Both the position numbers and the translations under genes were made by a program. Under the pieces are notes generated by a model. That model did no database searches, was not told where the DNA came from, and saw only the letters and a list, made by a program, of their open reading frames with translations. From Helochares maculicollis (Eukaryota > Arthropoda > Insecta > Coleoptera > Hydrophilidae): a DNA stretch of 44,742 bases. Shown here piece by piece: positions 27,201 through 34,749 of the stretch (position 1 is its first letter; each line of letters starts with the position of its first letter). The DNA lies in NCBI GenBank assembly GCA_033557835.1, contig JAWQRO010000280.1, forward strand, positions 1 through 44,742. Direction: 5' to 3'.

Positions 27201-29269
27201 AACATTACCAATACAGATCTATAGCCAAGATATCAAACCAATTGACTTATGGATCTTAACTCTGGAGATGTGCCAGTAAGTCAAATATCAAAAACATACA
27301 AGAGTTTTAAAATAAAGTATTGAGAAATATGATCAATGCTTCATAGTACATTAGAGGCAAAAACATCCATAGACACCTAAAAGTTCCCTTAGTTATAAAA
27401 GAAATCAAGGAAGAGGATATTAAACACGAAGAGAAATTTCATTGCCACCCATATGAAGAATCCCGTCAGCTGTTATATAACCAGAACCTAGACTGAAGAC
27501 TGAAGAGAACCAAGGCGTTTGAACTAGTGTAGTGCTGAGTTTGTGAAATCATGTGTCTACGTTAGCTGAGGACAGCAAAACAAACTAGAGACATTATTGA
27601 AAACGTTTATGAGGTTAAGTACTGATGTTAAGATTGTATTCAGGAAATTTTAATGGTTGGTTTTAACCAGTTTGTAAATGTGTAGCTAAGACTATCCGTA
27701 ATAAAAAAACATATATGCTCTGGAAACAGACACAACGTAAGAGAATCAGCAATTTTGATTTACAAATAAATCTTATATCCTCTAAGGACGTTAAACAAAT
27801 TTACTTATAATAGTGTGGTGTTGCCTGGTTGCTATTTTTTTTAAATCATGTAAACTAAATTGATTGTCAAAGTTTTTGACAATTAAGTCTTCAATGCTTT
27901 AAATACAATTTACAACTTTATTCGCGGTAAATGGGCTTGACCCCGCAGCAATAAAGAGGCAGAGGTGCTTATTATGACATTTAAAGGAAATTAAAATTTA
28001 TAGTGTTGGAGAAGAAGACATTGTATTCAGGAAAAATTAATGGTTGGTCACTTATGACCAGTTTGTAAACGTGTAACTAAGACTAAGTGTAATAAAAAAA
28101 CATCTATGCTCTGGAAACACACACAACGTAAGAGAATCGGTGTTTTTGATTTACAAATAAATCTTGTCATCTACGGATGTAAAAACATTTTAATTATAAT
28201 AGTGTAGTGTTGTCTGGGTACTACTTTTTATATTAAACATACCAAATTGATTGGCAAAGTTTTTGACAATGATGCAGTCCTCAATGCTTTAAATACAATT
28301 TATAACTTTAATCGCGGTAAATAGGCTTTACCCCGCCACAAAACAAAAGAGGCAGAGATGCTTATTATGATATTTAAAGGAAATTAAAATTTATATTGTT
28401 GCAGAAGAAGACATTGTATTCAAGAAGAATTAATGTTTGCTGTTGTCTGGCGATGAATGCTTACCAACATCAAAATGATGTTGCAATTCAAAGCGGAATC
28501 ATACATTAATCAAAAGTAATAAATACAAACATTCATGATGATTCTAAAATGCATTCAAATGAAGCTGTGAGTGATTGTTTCAGAAAATTGGTTTACTAAC
28601 TTCTACTTGACGTCTCACCAAATCATGTTAAGCAGTTTTAATAAAATGTTGTAAGCACTTTCTGGGGTTTTTGCGCTAATAAAATGTACTAGATAAAGAG
28701 TACATAGAAGTGTTTAAAAAACAACTGTGTGGTCCACACTGCATCTTAGTGGGTTAGGGGCAAGTTGTAAGAATGAGGGGTTCCAAGTTCAAACATTTTT
28801 CAAACTGAGGCACCTTAGCCAGACCTCATGCAATAAATGGATAAACTCAAACCAGAACTTACTTGATAGTATGAACATTGTCTATAACAACGGATATATT
28901 TGCCTCCTTCCTCACAATGAACACCTCATGCCACTTGAGGTCGTTCAAGCTGAGATCGTGAGGCGTTAAAAGCTCCGTATCCCCAGCTCCCAAATTGATA
29001 TTTATTTTTATTTTTCCTCCATCCAGCCTGACGATGCAATGGTCTGTGGTTCCTGCAACCAGTAGCAGCAGGGCATTTGGCAATCTAGTCCTGAATTTAA
29101 AATGTATGTCCGTAGAGCTTTTGGCTTCTTTCAAAGGTATGGAGATATAGCTGCCGCCGTAAAATGAAGCTGCAAAGGGCCCATAAGAGTATACACTAAA
29201 AATAACTCCGGAGACAAAGTGAATGACATACCTTGATCTAAAGTTACACATAATGGTATTAAAAAACAT
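8897..29269 (-). CDS. kon: CSPG4/NG2-like transmembrane proteoglycan, Kon-tiki/Perdido (gene level, 6 exons)
   Basis: Large single-pass cell-surface protein. The family links extracellular matrix and integrins to intracellular PDZ scaffolds; Drosophila Kon acts in muscle-tendon targeting and glia with Grip. The exons, in transcript order, are 29269-28863, 22818-21480, 17164-16607, 16540-15035, 13378-10618 and 9273-8897. All five junctions have GT/AG borders and keep the frame, giving about 2,315 residues, close to vertebrate CSPG4. Order: probable signal peptide (1-33), LamG1 (34-205), LamG2 (206-388), EGF-like cluster (389-422), about 15 CSPG repeats (to about 2180), membrane segment (about 2191-2210) and a tail of about 105 residues ending QYWV. 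Introns are 6,044, 4,315, 66, 1,656 and 1,344 bp, and the larger ones are full of transposon relics. Family identity is firm. The exact start codon is uncertain. Confidence 0.93.
9274..10617 (-). other. kon intron 5
   Basis: 1,344-bp intron with GTGAGT donor and CTTATAG acceptor. Outside the piggyBac fragment (9640-10140) it holds a short perfect hairpin at 9554-9577 and otherwise plain AT-rich sequence. Confidence 0.85.
9640..10140 (-). mobile_element. piggyBac (PGBD4-like) transposase fragment in kon intron 5
   Basis: Minus strand reads HKLFMGNYFTSPELFDDLL, INSCGTVKYTK, NIGPKSMKLKR and WKDKCDVYLLTNMHSP, the central block of piggyBac transposases. The aspartate of the usual DNFFTS motif is replaced (GNYFTS), so the catalytic centre is lost. 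Degraded homology continues toward 9640 with an EFPEKHRNLHF-like remnant of ISRKTWKW. No intact TTAA-flanked termini are visible. Confidence 0.85.
10618..13378 (-). CDS. kon: kon exon 5: CSPG repeats 8 to 15 and juxtamembrane stem
   Basis: The largest exon, 2,761 bp. The acceptor is TTTCAAG at 13379-13385. Joining gives SVLE-VFQRDVPSSA, which restores repeat 8 across the junction. The repeats are evenly spaced, with motifs such as NPINDQPFKLVTP, FTQGDIDDGKLIYIHNGS and QPPLYGQVRKI. The donor is ATAG/GTGAGT at 10617 (phase 1). The last 60 or so residues after repeat 15 are low in repeat character and form the stem before the membrane segment. Open frames on the other strand in this exon are shadows. 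Confidence 0.95.
13379..15034 (-). other. kon intron 4
   Basis: 1,656-bp intron with GTAAGT donor and TTTCAAG acceptor. Nearly all of it is the mariner relic at 13600-14925. Confidence 0.85.
13600..14925 (+). mobile_element. mariner relic in kon intron 4
   Basis: It begins with a TIR-like TTGGGTTGTTTAGAAAG at 13603 and ends with CTTTTCAACCAAT near 14914, whose reverse complement resembles the left end. The plus strand keeps transposase text in fragments: CVKAMLIYAK (13890), ANLEDDRHFGRQKSATIEE (14000-14050), ILNNELRLRK (14140) and SNEEVIAVVNGFFESRPKN with HFTDEIHKLEKL (14710-14800). Stops and shifts are many. It lies antisense to kon. Confidence 0.8.
15035..16540 (-). CDS. kon: kon exon 4: CSPG repeats 4 to start of 8
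   Basis: The acceptor is TTTTTAG at 16541-16547, then TTTCGTACA. The exon is 1,506 bp, 502 codons, phase 0 at both ends. It carries CSPG repeats with the recurring pattern of a P-x-GxL turn, F-TQADL and V-HDDSE (for example VHDDSENSHDSF). There are several N-x-S/T sites. The donor is CTGGAG/GTAAGT at 15034. The frame stays open to 14966, past the donor, without extending the repeat homology. Confidence 0.93.
16607..17164 (-). CDS. kon: kon exon 3: CSPG repeats 2 and 3
   Basis: The acceptor is TTAATTAG at 17165-17172, then GAAACC. Joining to exon 2 gives RVAQ-ETKK followed by AELLKVTDLDTPPEK, a standard CSPG repeat start. The exon is 558 bp, exactly 186 codons, and phase 0 at both ends. The donor is TTCCAG/GTATGT. 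Motifs include VIYAHHGSRGNETYISLQVSDG and RGPQFGVVEV. It is separated from exon 4 by an intron of only 66 bp (16541-16606), the one kon intron free of insertions. Confidence 0.92.
17590..17613. promoter_or_regulatory. Paired TTACGTAA sites in kon intron 2
   Basis: TTACGTAAT and ATTACGTAA form a perfect 9-bp inverted repeat with a 6-base loop. Each arm contains TTACGTAA, the PAR-bZIP type site used by Vrille/Pdp1 and C/EBP-like factors. It may be a chance pair in AT-rich DNA. Confidence 0.3.
17950..19010 (-). mobile_element. mariner relic (mauritiana/mellifera-like transposase) in kon intron 2
   Basis: Minus strand starts MSNFEPSKEHLQHV at about 18990. It continues ELAPTVKTCEHWFQRF, KKFEDDELQASLEED, IAEQLNVTRQAI, GKWVPHKLNERQ and RVVTGDEKWIYF (18893-18492), then INLNHTLIEKCPEWARRHGKVILQHD (18325-18240). 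The helix-turn-helix and first catalytic Asp block are recognisable. HDN of the second block reads HDI, and frameshifts split the frame. It is in the same orientation as kon and is dead by sequence. Confidence 0.87.
19130..19740 (-). mobile_element. second mariner relic (irritans-like) in kon intron 2
   Basis: Minus-strand fragments run in mariner order: MDEVWIY-like text (19570), SSRQPCPKPLKTQRSAGKA (19550), FVDYLGIG (19480), MLFYQNNV replacing the usual HQDNA (19400), LPDLTPSDF (19290) and EAYFETKDE (19240). Compared with the neighbouring mariner it is of a different subfamily and more decayed. Confidence 0.7.
21480..22818 (-). CDS. kon: kon exon 2: end of LamG1, LamG2, EGF-like cluster, CSPG repeat 1
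   Basis: The acceptor is TTTTCAG at 22819-22825. The first base completes the split AA/G lysine codon. The LamG1 tail carries HGLFIGGTG and NFRGCMAEV and ends at WNC. LamG2 runs from AAEFEAK to ILPGC, with FYIGGIE and SFKGCLRHM, the usual second-half LamG motifs. It is followed by a cysteine cluster with spacing C-x4-C-x4-C-x9-C-x-C-x5-C, which resembles an EGF module with a short last loop. The first CSPG repeat includes VHDGSE and NPVNDPP-like text (ITPVNDPP). The donor is CAG/GTACC at 21479 (phase 0). The open frame runs a little past the donor to a stop at 21447, which I read as intron. Confidence 0.93.
24040..24310 (+). repeat. LINE-type 3' tail repeat
   Basis: Contains the block ATACCAAATTTCATTGCTC, then GTCAAAATGGATTCAGG, CTCAAAATGCGGAGATC and an AATGCCTTCTATATTTC ending. 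The same order of blocks occurs in reverse orientation at 34545-34690. I recognise this as a 3' tail common in arthropod LINE-like repeats, from memory of its style and not from a search. Confidence 0.55.
24540..27570 (+). mobile_element. Jockey-type LINE relic: gag zinc knuckles, endonuclease, reverse transcriptase
   Basis: Gag zinc knuckles are at about 25020-25195 (KCQKYSHTQKFC, then CVKCAGKHPTIEC, then CAQALPVNYKRC). An endonuclease piece is at 25490-25680 (LNKREELDTY, SETHSTKQ, NKARGESAVI). RT is at 26550-26800 (FEKLLLWKLKPM, DNQFGF, LDQVYRITDIIDKA, STVFLD), and a LGITLDAKLLWNKYI-type block is near 27090. The palm FADDTA is still readable near 26945 as FTDDTA. Stops and frameshifts break all frames. 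It lies antisense to kon. Confidence 0.8.
27633..28412. repeat. Tandem duplication, two units of about 390 bp
   Basis: Unit 1 (27633-28019) and unit 2 (28020-28412) both start ATTGTATTCAGG and stay alignable over their whole length, for example ATGCTCTGGAAACA and GGTAAATGGGCTTGACCCC against GGTAAATAGGCTTTACCCC. A third start (ATTGTATTCAAG) at 28413 then diverges. The units are directly downstream of the Jockey-like LINE and may be its repeated 3'UTR or a small satellite. Confidence 0.8.
28720..28800 (+). repeat. tRNA-derived SINE-like fragment
   Basis: It has an A-box-like CTTAGTGGGTTAGGG at 28744-28758 and a B-box-like GGGGTTCCAAGTTCAAAC at 28777-28794, spaced as in a tRNA-type RNA polymerase III promoter. 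It does not fold as a tRNA, so I call it a decayed SINE head with modest confidence. Confidence 0.4.
28863..29269 (-). CDS. kon: kon exon 1: probable signal peptide and first half of LamG1
   Basis: The frame is open from an in-frame TAA upstream of 29317. The first ATG is at 29269 and a second at 29251. Reading from 29269 gives a basic stretch (NFRSR), a moderately hydrophobic core (YVIHFVSGVIFSVYSYG) and PFA before ASFYGG. Vertebrate CSPG4 also has its signal cleavage site just before an ASFFG-type start, which supports this as the true 5' coding exon. LamG1 follows, including an RLDGGKIKININ-like strand and a LKWHEV motif. The donor after ATCAA is GTAAGT (phase 2). Alternative: a separate upstream exon spliced to an acceptor at 29196/29195 (ATTTTTAG) or 29170/29169 (TTTGCAG). 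Both would keep the LamG frame but remove the signal-like sequence. Confidence 0.8.
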
Positions 29270-29339
29270 AACGCCGGCCAAATGGTAAACAATCGGTGCC
29301 CCATCATAAGAGAGCAATACCCATAAGTTATTTTAACAT

Positions 29340-29810
29340 TGCGTTATTTCGGTCTACGGTTTTAGATTGAGAGATGTAAACACAACAATCACCTCGTTTG
29401 GCCCTGCGCCATTTCGGATCGGTATAGGTTTATTTGGGAACACAGGGAATTGCTGGCACAGTGGTGTCCAACAGGAGTTCACCCTAAACTATCGAAACCA
29501 AAAGTTACTAACCCGGATTTTACCATCTCCTGGACCTTTTTCCCGCATTCCCTTTATAATTAATGATTTTCGCAACGCAATTGATTAATCCACCCTAAAA
29601 TATTGCATTTTCGTGTCCCACATTAATCAACCCTTTTACCTTTCCTTCTATTTAACGACCCTCATCCTTTGCCGGCCTCTATTTACGTCTCCCATTTCCC
29701 GGGTTCCTGTCTCCGCGGCGCGGGAAACGGCTGTAGAATGGTTCAATTGTTATAAAATTGAAAAATTCATGTCGGATAAAGCGAGGGAACGCACATCAAG
29801 GCATTATTAA
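29340..29810 (-). promoter_or_regulatory. Probable kon 5' flank / promoter region
   Basis: Directly upstream of the kon start, this block is less AT-rich than its surroundings, includes CpG-bearing sequence around 29700-29730, and shows no similarity to the repeats elsewhere in the window. A minus-strand TATAAA lies at 29553-29558. These features fit promoter or 5'UTR DNA. There is no direct proof of a start site. Confidence 0.35.
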
Positions 29811-30893
29811 TGAAAGGAGAGTTTCGGCTTTTAAATACAAAAGTTTATATAGTTATCTATTTGCTCCTGTTCAGAAGCGAATATCACGCACATGAGTCTC
29901 GAATCAATCAAATCAGTTCGGGTGGAAAGGGTTAATCAGGTGTTAATTAGCCAGATTTTCAGTTTCTTTTTGCCTGATTTTATAGTGAGAGTATTTCTCG
30001 ATTAATAATTCGAAACAAATTTGCTTTCTACGCCCGACGAATTAATATGAAAGATAACATATTCAAATTTACCGCCTTTTACGCAAGCTGATACTGCTGC
30101 AAACATAACCTCAATTTTGAGATGTCAGGATATCAGCTCGTCTGGTCTGATCAGGTCAAATCAGCAGAAATCAAGGACAGGATTTCATAAAGACAGTTGC
30201 GGTCGACTAAAATCAAATAGTCTAAGCTTAGGATCAAAACTAAAAATTGCAATTTCAATAATAATACGCCCCACATTTCAAATAATATTTTAATTAAATA
30301 TCTATACATTAACAAACTAAATAACCAAAACGATTACAATAGAAAACTGTTTTATTTTCTCTCTTTGTATAAATTGTAGCTTCCAAGCCGCGTGGAATCA
30401 TAATGAGAATCAATTAATATCCATTCTATTTAATTTTTCGTGATCAGCTCTGTACATGCTACTTACATAATTAATAATATTTTGTTTCTTTAAATGTATG
30501 TCAACATGATATTATAACAACATTAGTTTAAAATTGAAACAGCTATGAATATTTACAGAGTATAATATAAATAATAAAGCAACATAATTTATAATAGAAT
30601 ATAAAACTCCTCATTAAACAAAAATAATATCACAAAATCTATAAAAAGTAATTAGTGCAAACGAAACGATTTAATTATAAACGATAATACTATGGACAAC
30701 AGATATAACCATTTCCCTCCTGCTCGACTGGTCGAGGTACTTAAATGCAGTGCATCCTTCTTCTTAAATCAAATTCGATCTTGTCCATCAACTTGGTAAA
30801 TGTAAATGAACAGGCAATGTACATTAAAGTATATTATATAATTAGTGAGCCTAAAAAGCAATCACTAAGGCTCCTCTAAATGCTACCTATGAA
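29811..30893. other. Spacer between kon and the MDR gene, includes MDR 3'UTR
   Basis: AT-rich. Part of it must be the MDR 3'UTR. The first minus-strand polyadenylation-like signal is ATTAAA (plus TTTAAT, near 30668). Nothing else recognised. Confidence 0.45.
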
Positions 30894-31010
30894 TTACTGT
30901 ATGTCGTGAAAACGTAAAATTGCCCTCCCAGGGATCTCGGATTGACATAATTTTTGGACTACAATTGATGCGTCGTCTGCCGAAAATTCAGTGTGCGGTG
31001 GTGGAATTAT
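30894..31010 (-). CDS. MDR exon 4: C-terminus
   Basis: This exon was found by reading the minus strand for a terminal MDR motif. The acceptor (TTGTTTCAG) ends at 31011. There are 38 codons and a TAA at 30894-30896. The sequence has SADDASIVVQKLCQSEIPGRAILRF, and the GRAILRF ending is typical of MDR proteins. It is phase 0 to exon 3 across a 2,129-bp intron. The frame, homology and acceptor all agree. Confidence 0.85.
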   Translation of the reverse strand: MIPPPHTEFSADDASIVVQKLCQSEIPGRAILRFHDIQ

Positions 31011-34000
31011 CTGAAACAAAAAAGAATGTTTGAGAAACAGGGCCTAATATTGCAGAAAGAATAATCTTTTAATATGACACTCAGTTTTGTAACATTTTAT
31101 TGCTACAAGTCTACATTTTCTAAATGAATGCCAATAGTACACTTAGTCACAGGTAGAACACTTGCGGCATTAACATTTTATCTGCTTCTTTGTAAAAGCC
31201 TGTCCTGGTTGTGCAGATGTGTGTTTGACAATTATAAATTAATAGTGAAAGCATGTGTATTTGATATTAAAGATGGTCAACTGAAGTGATTTTCAATTTT
31301 GTGACAGAAACTGAATTACTAGTCTTTATTACATGATAAATTGTCCGCAAAAAGTTGAATATCTCTATATAGATACCTACTCTAACACAACAATTTAAAA
31401 ATAATTATGATATATATTTGTTTGCACTAAGTGATAGGATAATAACATAAAATAAATATTTTACTTATTTTTTAAGTCACGAATTAATTACTACATAAAT
31501 ACTAATACCCATTTACAATGATTTGGGTAATATTATGCTTAAATGTCTATTTACAAAAACCAAAAAGTGCAATTTATGATACATTTACTTGAGCCCACTT
31601 GATCCAAATTGGAAAGAGTATCACATTACTGATTGCATAAACACAATATATTTAGTAACAGTTAAGGAATGATTTAGCAAGACCGTTTTTTCATTGTCAT
31701 GAAATTTATGTGCAAAATTCAGCAAAAGCTAGAGAAATGGTTATGTTTGTCCAAAACTAGGTTCAGTTCTGATGGCTGTATTCATTTGATCTGCGAAATG
31801 TGATTTAGTAGGAAGCTACAGCTTAAGGAGTAAAAATGCAAAAAATATTGTAGGACATGTAAATCATGAAAATTTAAAATTTGAGTTTCACTTCTATGCT
31901 TAATATAGGTTTTTATTATGTAATACGAATGTGTTAGTGCTTTAATGCTGTACATGTATGTATATAAAAGGGCCTGTTGAGTGGTATTGTTAAACTATTC
32001 AGTATGCAGTTAAATAACTGTTGTTGACAATTGAATCAAAGAAAGAAACCATGAAGTTAATGATTTTGCTGAACAACGTAAATTAGTACGAAAATATGAG
32101 CAATTTTAAAGTAAACTTGCAATGTTGTTTAATCTTTATCGTGCAGCATTTAATTTGATATGTATTCCTTGTGAATTGAAATTAATTTTTTTTATATAAC
32201 ATAGGGCCCTATTTACACTAAAACTGTAAAAAACAAAAACTGAATTAAATTTCGCACATTCCTATCATTGTTTTATCATGAAATGGCTAATGTTTTAACA
32301 ATATCTTGTAATGAAATTAGGTAACATATATTTTTACACAGAAAGAAAATTTACACAGAATTTAGTAGGTTCTTGATATTTTTTTAAAATAAAGAATGTT
32401 ACAATAGCACAAATAACCTTTAATTTAATATAATATAGTTACTGAACAGCTTGTTTGTTGAAATCTAATACAGCTAACTAAATATCCTTATTTTTTGGCA
32501 ACAACTTTCAATTCTTTATATTCATAATTGACAACAAACAAGTTTTTATGAATTACTCACATTGCTCGTCGGTTTTGCACACATACTTGTGTGGTTTGTT
32601 GCTTTTATAATTCACTACATTGCAAACAGTTCTGCTTCAATTAAGTAAAAAGTTCTAGCTAGTAGTATATCGAACATTATGTCGGCATACAATACAAATA
32701 GTGAGTGATACATTGCCCATTCATACGGTGAAGGTGAAGTAAAATATTAATTAGGAATTACAGATCTGCTTAAGCATCACGCACGTATAATATTTGGTTG
32801 TGGGTAGGCCAGAGAATTCTATATGTGTAATATGTGGTATAGTCATTTTTAAAGTTAAGGATTCATTTGTTCGTATTTTCTCAAGAGAAATCAGAAACAA
32901 TTTGAATAAGGTTTGTTGAAAAGTAGATAAATACTATTCTAAATATCAAATGCATAGTCTTACGCATGTTGGTATTGCAGATTTGTGCTCAAGTGCTGCG
33001 TGAGAGGTTATGAATTCCATGATTGAAATGAGTGAAAAATCTTAATATCAGAAACTGTTTGAAACGTTGGTAATGGGAATTACAATAGAATAATAGCACA
33101 AGATTTAAAGACAGGGAGTCTCAAAGTTTGATAGCTTACCTCGCCTATAGAAACGAGATGAACCAGTTGGCGTAGTTGCTCAATGGATCCATTAGCCACT
33201 GCTTCAATGCGTTGCTGCCTTTCTTGAGCAAGGCGCGAAAATTTAGGCAAGAGTCTCTCAGCGACTTCTTCGCTTACAAAAACGACACCTTTCTGCAATA
33301 AAAAGGAAAAGATATCAACTGATTCTTCACGATGACAAACAGTATGGAGGCTTAGTCACACTAAATAAGGAAACTCACTGTATTTAAGCATTGAAGAGAC
33401 CTATGCAAGGATCGAGAAGTAGTTCCAAAATCGATAACTATGTCCACCAGGCCATTACATGCGTCCTTTGTCCTTTCTATCAATTGTTTTTCATAGAGGT
33501 CTTCGTTCCACTGGACTAAATTGACACTGAAAAAAAAGGCCTAATAAACAGGTGATTCAAAAAACTCTCAATTGTTTGATGTTCAATCTTTATAACTCCA
33601 CCCTTAGGGTTTGGACGAAAATCATACTTACTCTTTCACTTCTTGAGCTAACATGAATCCTTCATCCTTAAGGCTAGCTACAGTGATATGAACTCTGTCT
33701 TTGAATTCAGGTGACTTGAAGTGGTGTGATGCTATTCGAATGGCCCACAGAGCCAAACCGCCAGTGCCTACTATGAGGATTTTGCAGTCTTGATTGGAAG
33801 GCCTTTCTCTGAGCAGTCCGGAGACATGTTCATGGGCTTTAATGACAGCGTTCTTTGCCAACAAGGCGCCTGTGGGCAACATGGCAGCTACGCTCAAGCT
33901 CAAGTTATCTGGGATAGGCACGAGATACTTTAAATCTGGTACCACCATGTACTCGGCGTATCCATGAGGAATCCCATCGTACGGATAGAGGACCACCCTT

Positions 34001-34335
34001 TTGCCTACGCTTATCTCGTCAGTAGCCTGAATTTCGGAACCAAGTTCGTCTACAACTCCAGCAACTTCATATCCAGGGAAGAGAGCACCGTCACGAAGCC
34101 CGTGATGGGCAGGGCTTGAATAAGCGATGTTCTCCTCCGTGGACTGACTGGATGTGGACGAGATGCTCGAGATGGAAGGGCTTCTGCGGATGCGGTAGCA
34201 GGCACCTGCGCAGACCACGCGAATCCTGGCCCCCTTTGAAGGCACATCTGGGACCGGAATTTCGAAGCTGAACACGCAGTCCTTTATCACAGGTCCTGGG
34301 GACTCTATGGAGACTTGGCGACACAATTTGTTCAT
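30894..34335 (-). CDS. Medium-chain dehydrogenase/reductase (zinc-type ADH-like), gene level, 4 coding exons
   Basis: Exons in transcript order are 34335-33632, 33526-33379, 33292-33140 and 31010-30894. They join in frame to 373 residues, a normal MDR length. The N-terminal GroES-like half includes VVCAGACY (about 40-47), a serine-rich insert (52-65), FPGYEVAGVV (86-95) and HGYAEYMVVP (124-133). The Rossmann half includes LIVGTGGLA (187-195) and VDIVIDFG. In zinc ADHs the GHE histidine and a CGxCHTD cysteine bind catalytic zinc. Here they read GYE and CAGACY, and no structural-zinc cysteine cluster is visible. A zinc-independent oxidoreductase or a non-catalytic relative is therefore likely. 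Substrate is unknown. The start is the first ATG, just after a good acceptor at 34352. Confidence 0.88.
31011..33139 (-). other. MDR intron 3
   Basis: 2,129-bp AT-rich intron. It contains a plus-strand TATATAAAAGGG at about 31961 followed by ATTCAGT near 32000, but no convincing gene. Nothing else recognised. Confidence 0.7.
33140..33292 (-). CDS. MDR exon 3: Rossmann fold end
   Basis: The acceptor (TTATTGCAG) ends at 33293. The text begins KGVVFVSEEVAERLLPKF, the usual MDR strand after the hydride-transfer region. The exon is 51 codons, phase 0 at both ends, with donor GAG/GTAAGC at 33139. Confidence 0.87.
33379..33526 (-). CDS. MDR exon 2: Rossmann fold middle
   Basis: The acceptor (TTTTTTCAG) ends at 33527. 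The split GA/T codon gives aspartate, then VNLVQWNEDLYEK and CNGLVDIVIDFGTT, the strand that in MDRs reports on the nicotinamide site. The donor ACA/GTGAGT is at 33378, phase 0. Introns on either side are 105 and 86 bp. Confidence 0.87.
33632..34335 (-). CDS. MDR exon 1 (coding part): GroES-like domain and nucleotide-binding loop
   Basis: The ATG at 34335-34333 starts MNKLCRQVSIES. An acceptor (TATTGCAG) ends at 34352, so exon sequence starts at 34351 and leaves a 16-base 5'UTR in this exon, implying a separate upstream 5'UTR exon. The donor is AAAGA/GTAAGT at 33631 (phase 2). The exon carries the whole catalytic-type domain and the GTGGLA motif. Confidence 0.87.
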
Positions 34336-34544
34336 GCCGGAGTTGTCAGACCTGCAATAGAAAAGCTCGTTTGAAAATTTTGTTTTTAAAAAATGCGATC
34401 TGTGACCAATAGGATATGATCCTATAGATCTATAAGTGTGTATCAAGAGCAGGAATAAAATAAATTATAAGCGCCTAGTATTTCGACAATACCGGATCGT
34501 CAAATTAATATTGTTTAAATTCCTGTATTACTATACGAAGTCTA

Positions 34545-34690
34545 AGTAAAGGGAAGGTAAGGTGTCCATGAAATAATACGACTTGCGGATTTAGATCGAT
34601 CTTCACATTTTGCGAGCCTCTGAATCTATTTTGGTTACCTTTAAAATGTTGTTTGTGTGTAGATACCATATTTCATCGGAGCACCGAAAT
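34545..34690 (-). repeat. LINE-type 3' tail repeat, second copy
   Basis: Its reverse complement carries ACCAAAATAGATTCAGAGG, GCAAAATGTGAAGATC and a CCTTACCTTCCC ending, in the same order as 24040-24310. It lies just upstream of the MDR first coding exon. Confidence 0.55.
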
Positions 34691-34749
34691 TGCTATTCTG
34701 TTAATTTTGAAGTTTTGTATTAAGTATGCTGTGGAATAAAAAATCAAAA

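Larger units (their letters stand above)
22819..28862 (-). other. kon intron 1
   Basis: 6,044-bp intron with GTAAGT donor and TTTTCAG acceptor. Contents: AT-rich DNA without recognisable features (22819-24040), a LINE-type 3' tail (24040-24310), a Jockey-like LINE (24540-27570), a 390-bp tandem duplication (27633-28412) and a SINE-like piece (28720-28800). Confidence 0.85.

Noticed and set aside
28741..28795. A functional tRNA gene
   Set aside because: Only A- and B-box-like words are present. The arms do not pair into a cloverleaf, so a SINE relic is more likely.
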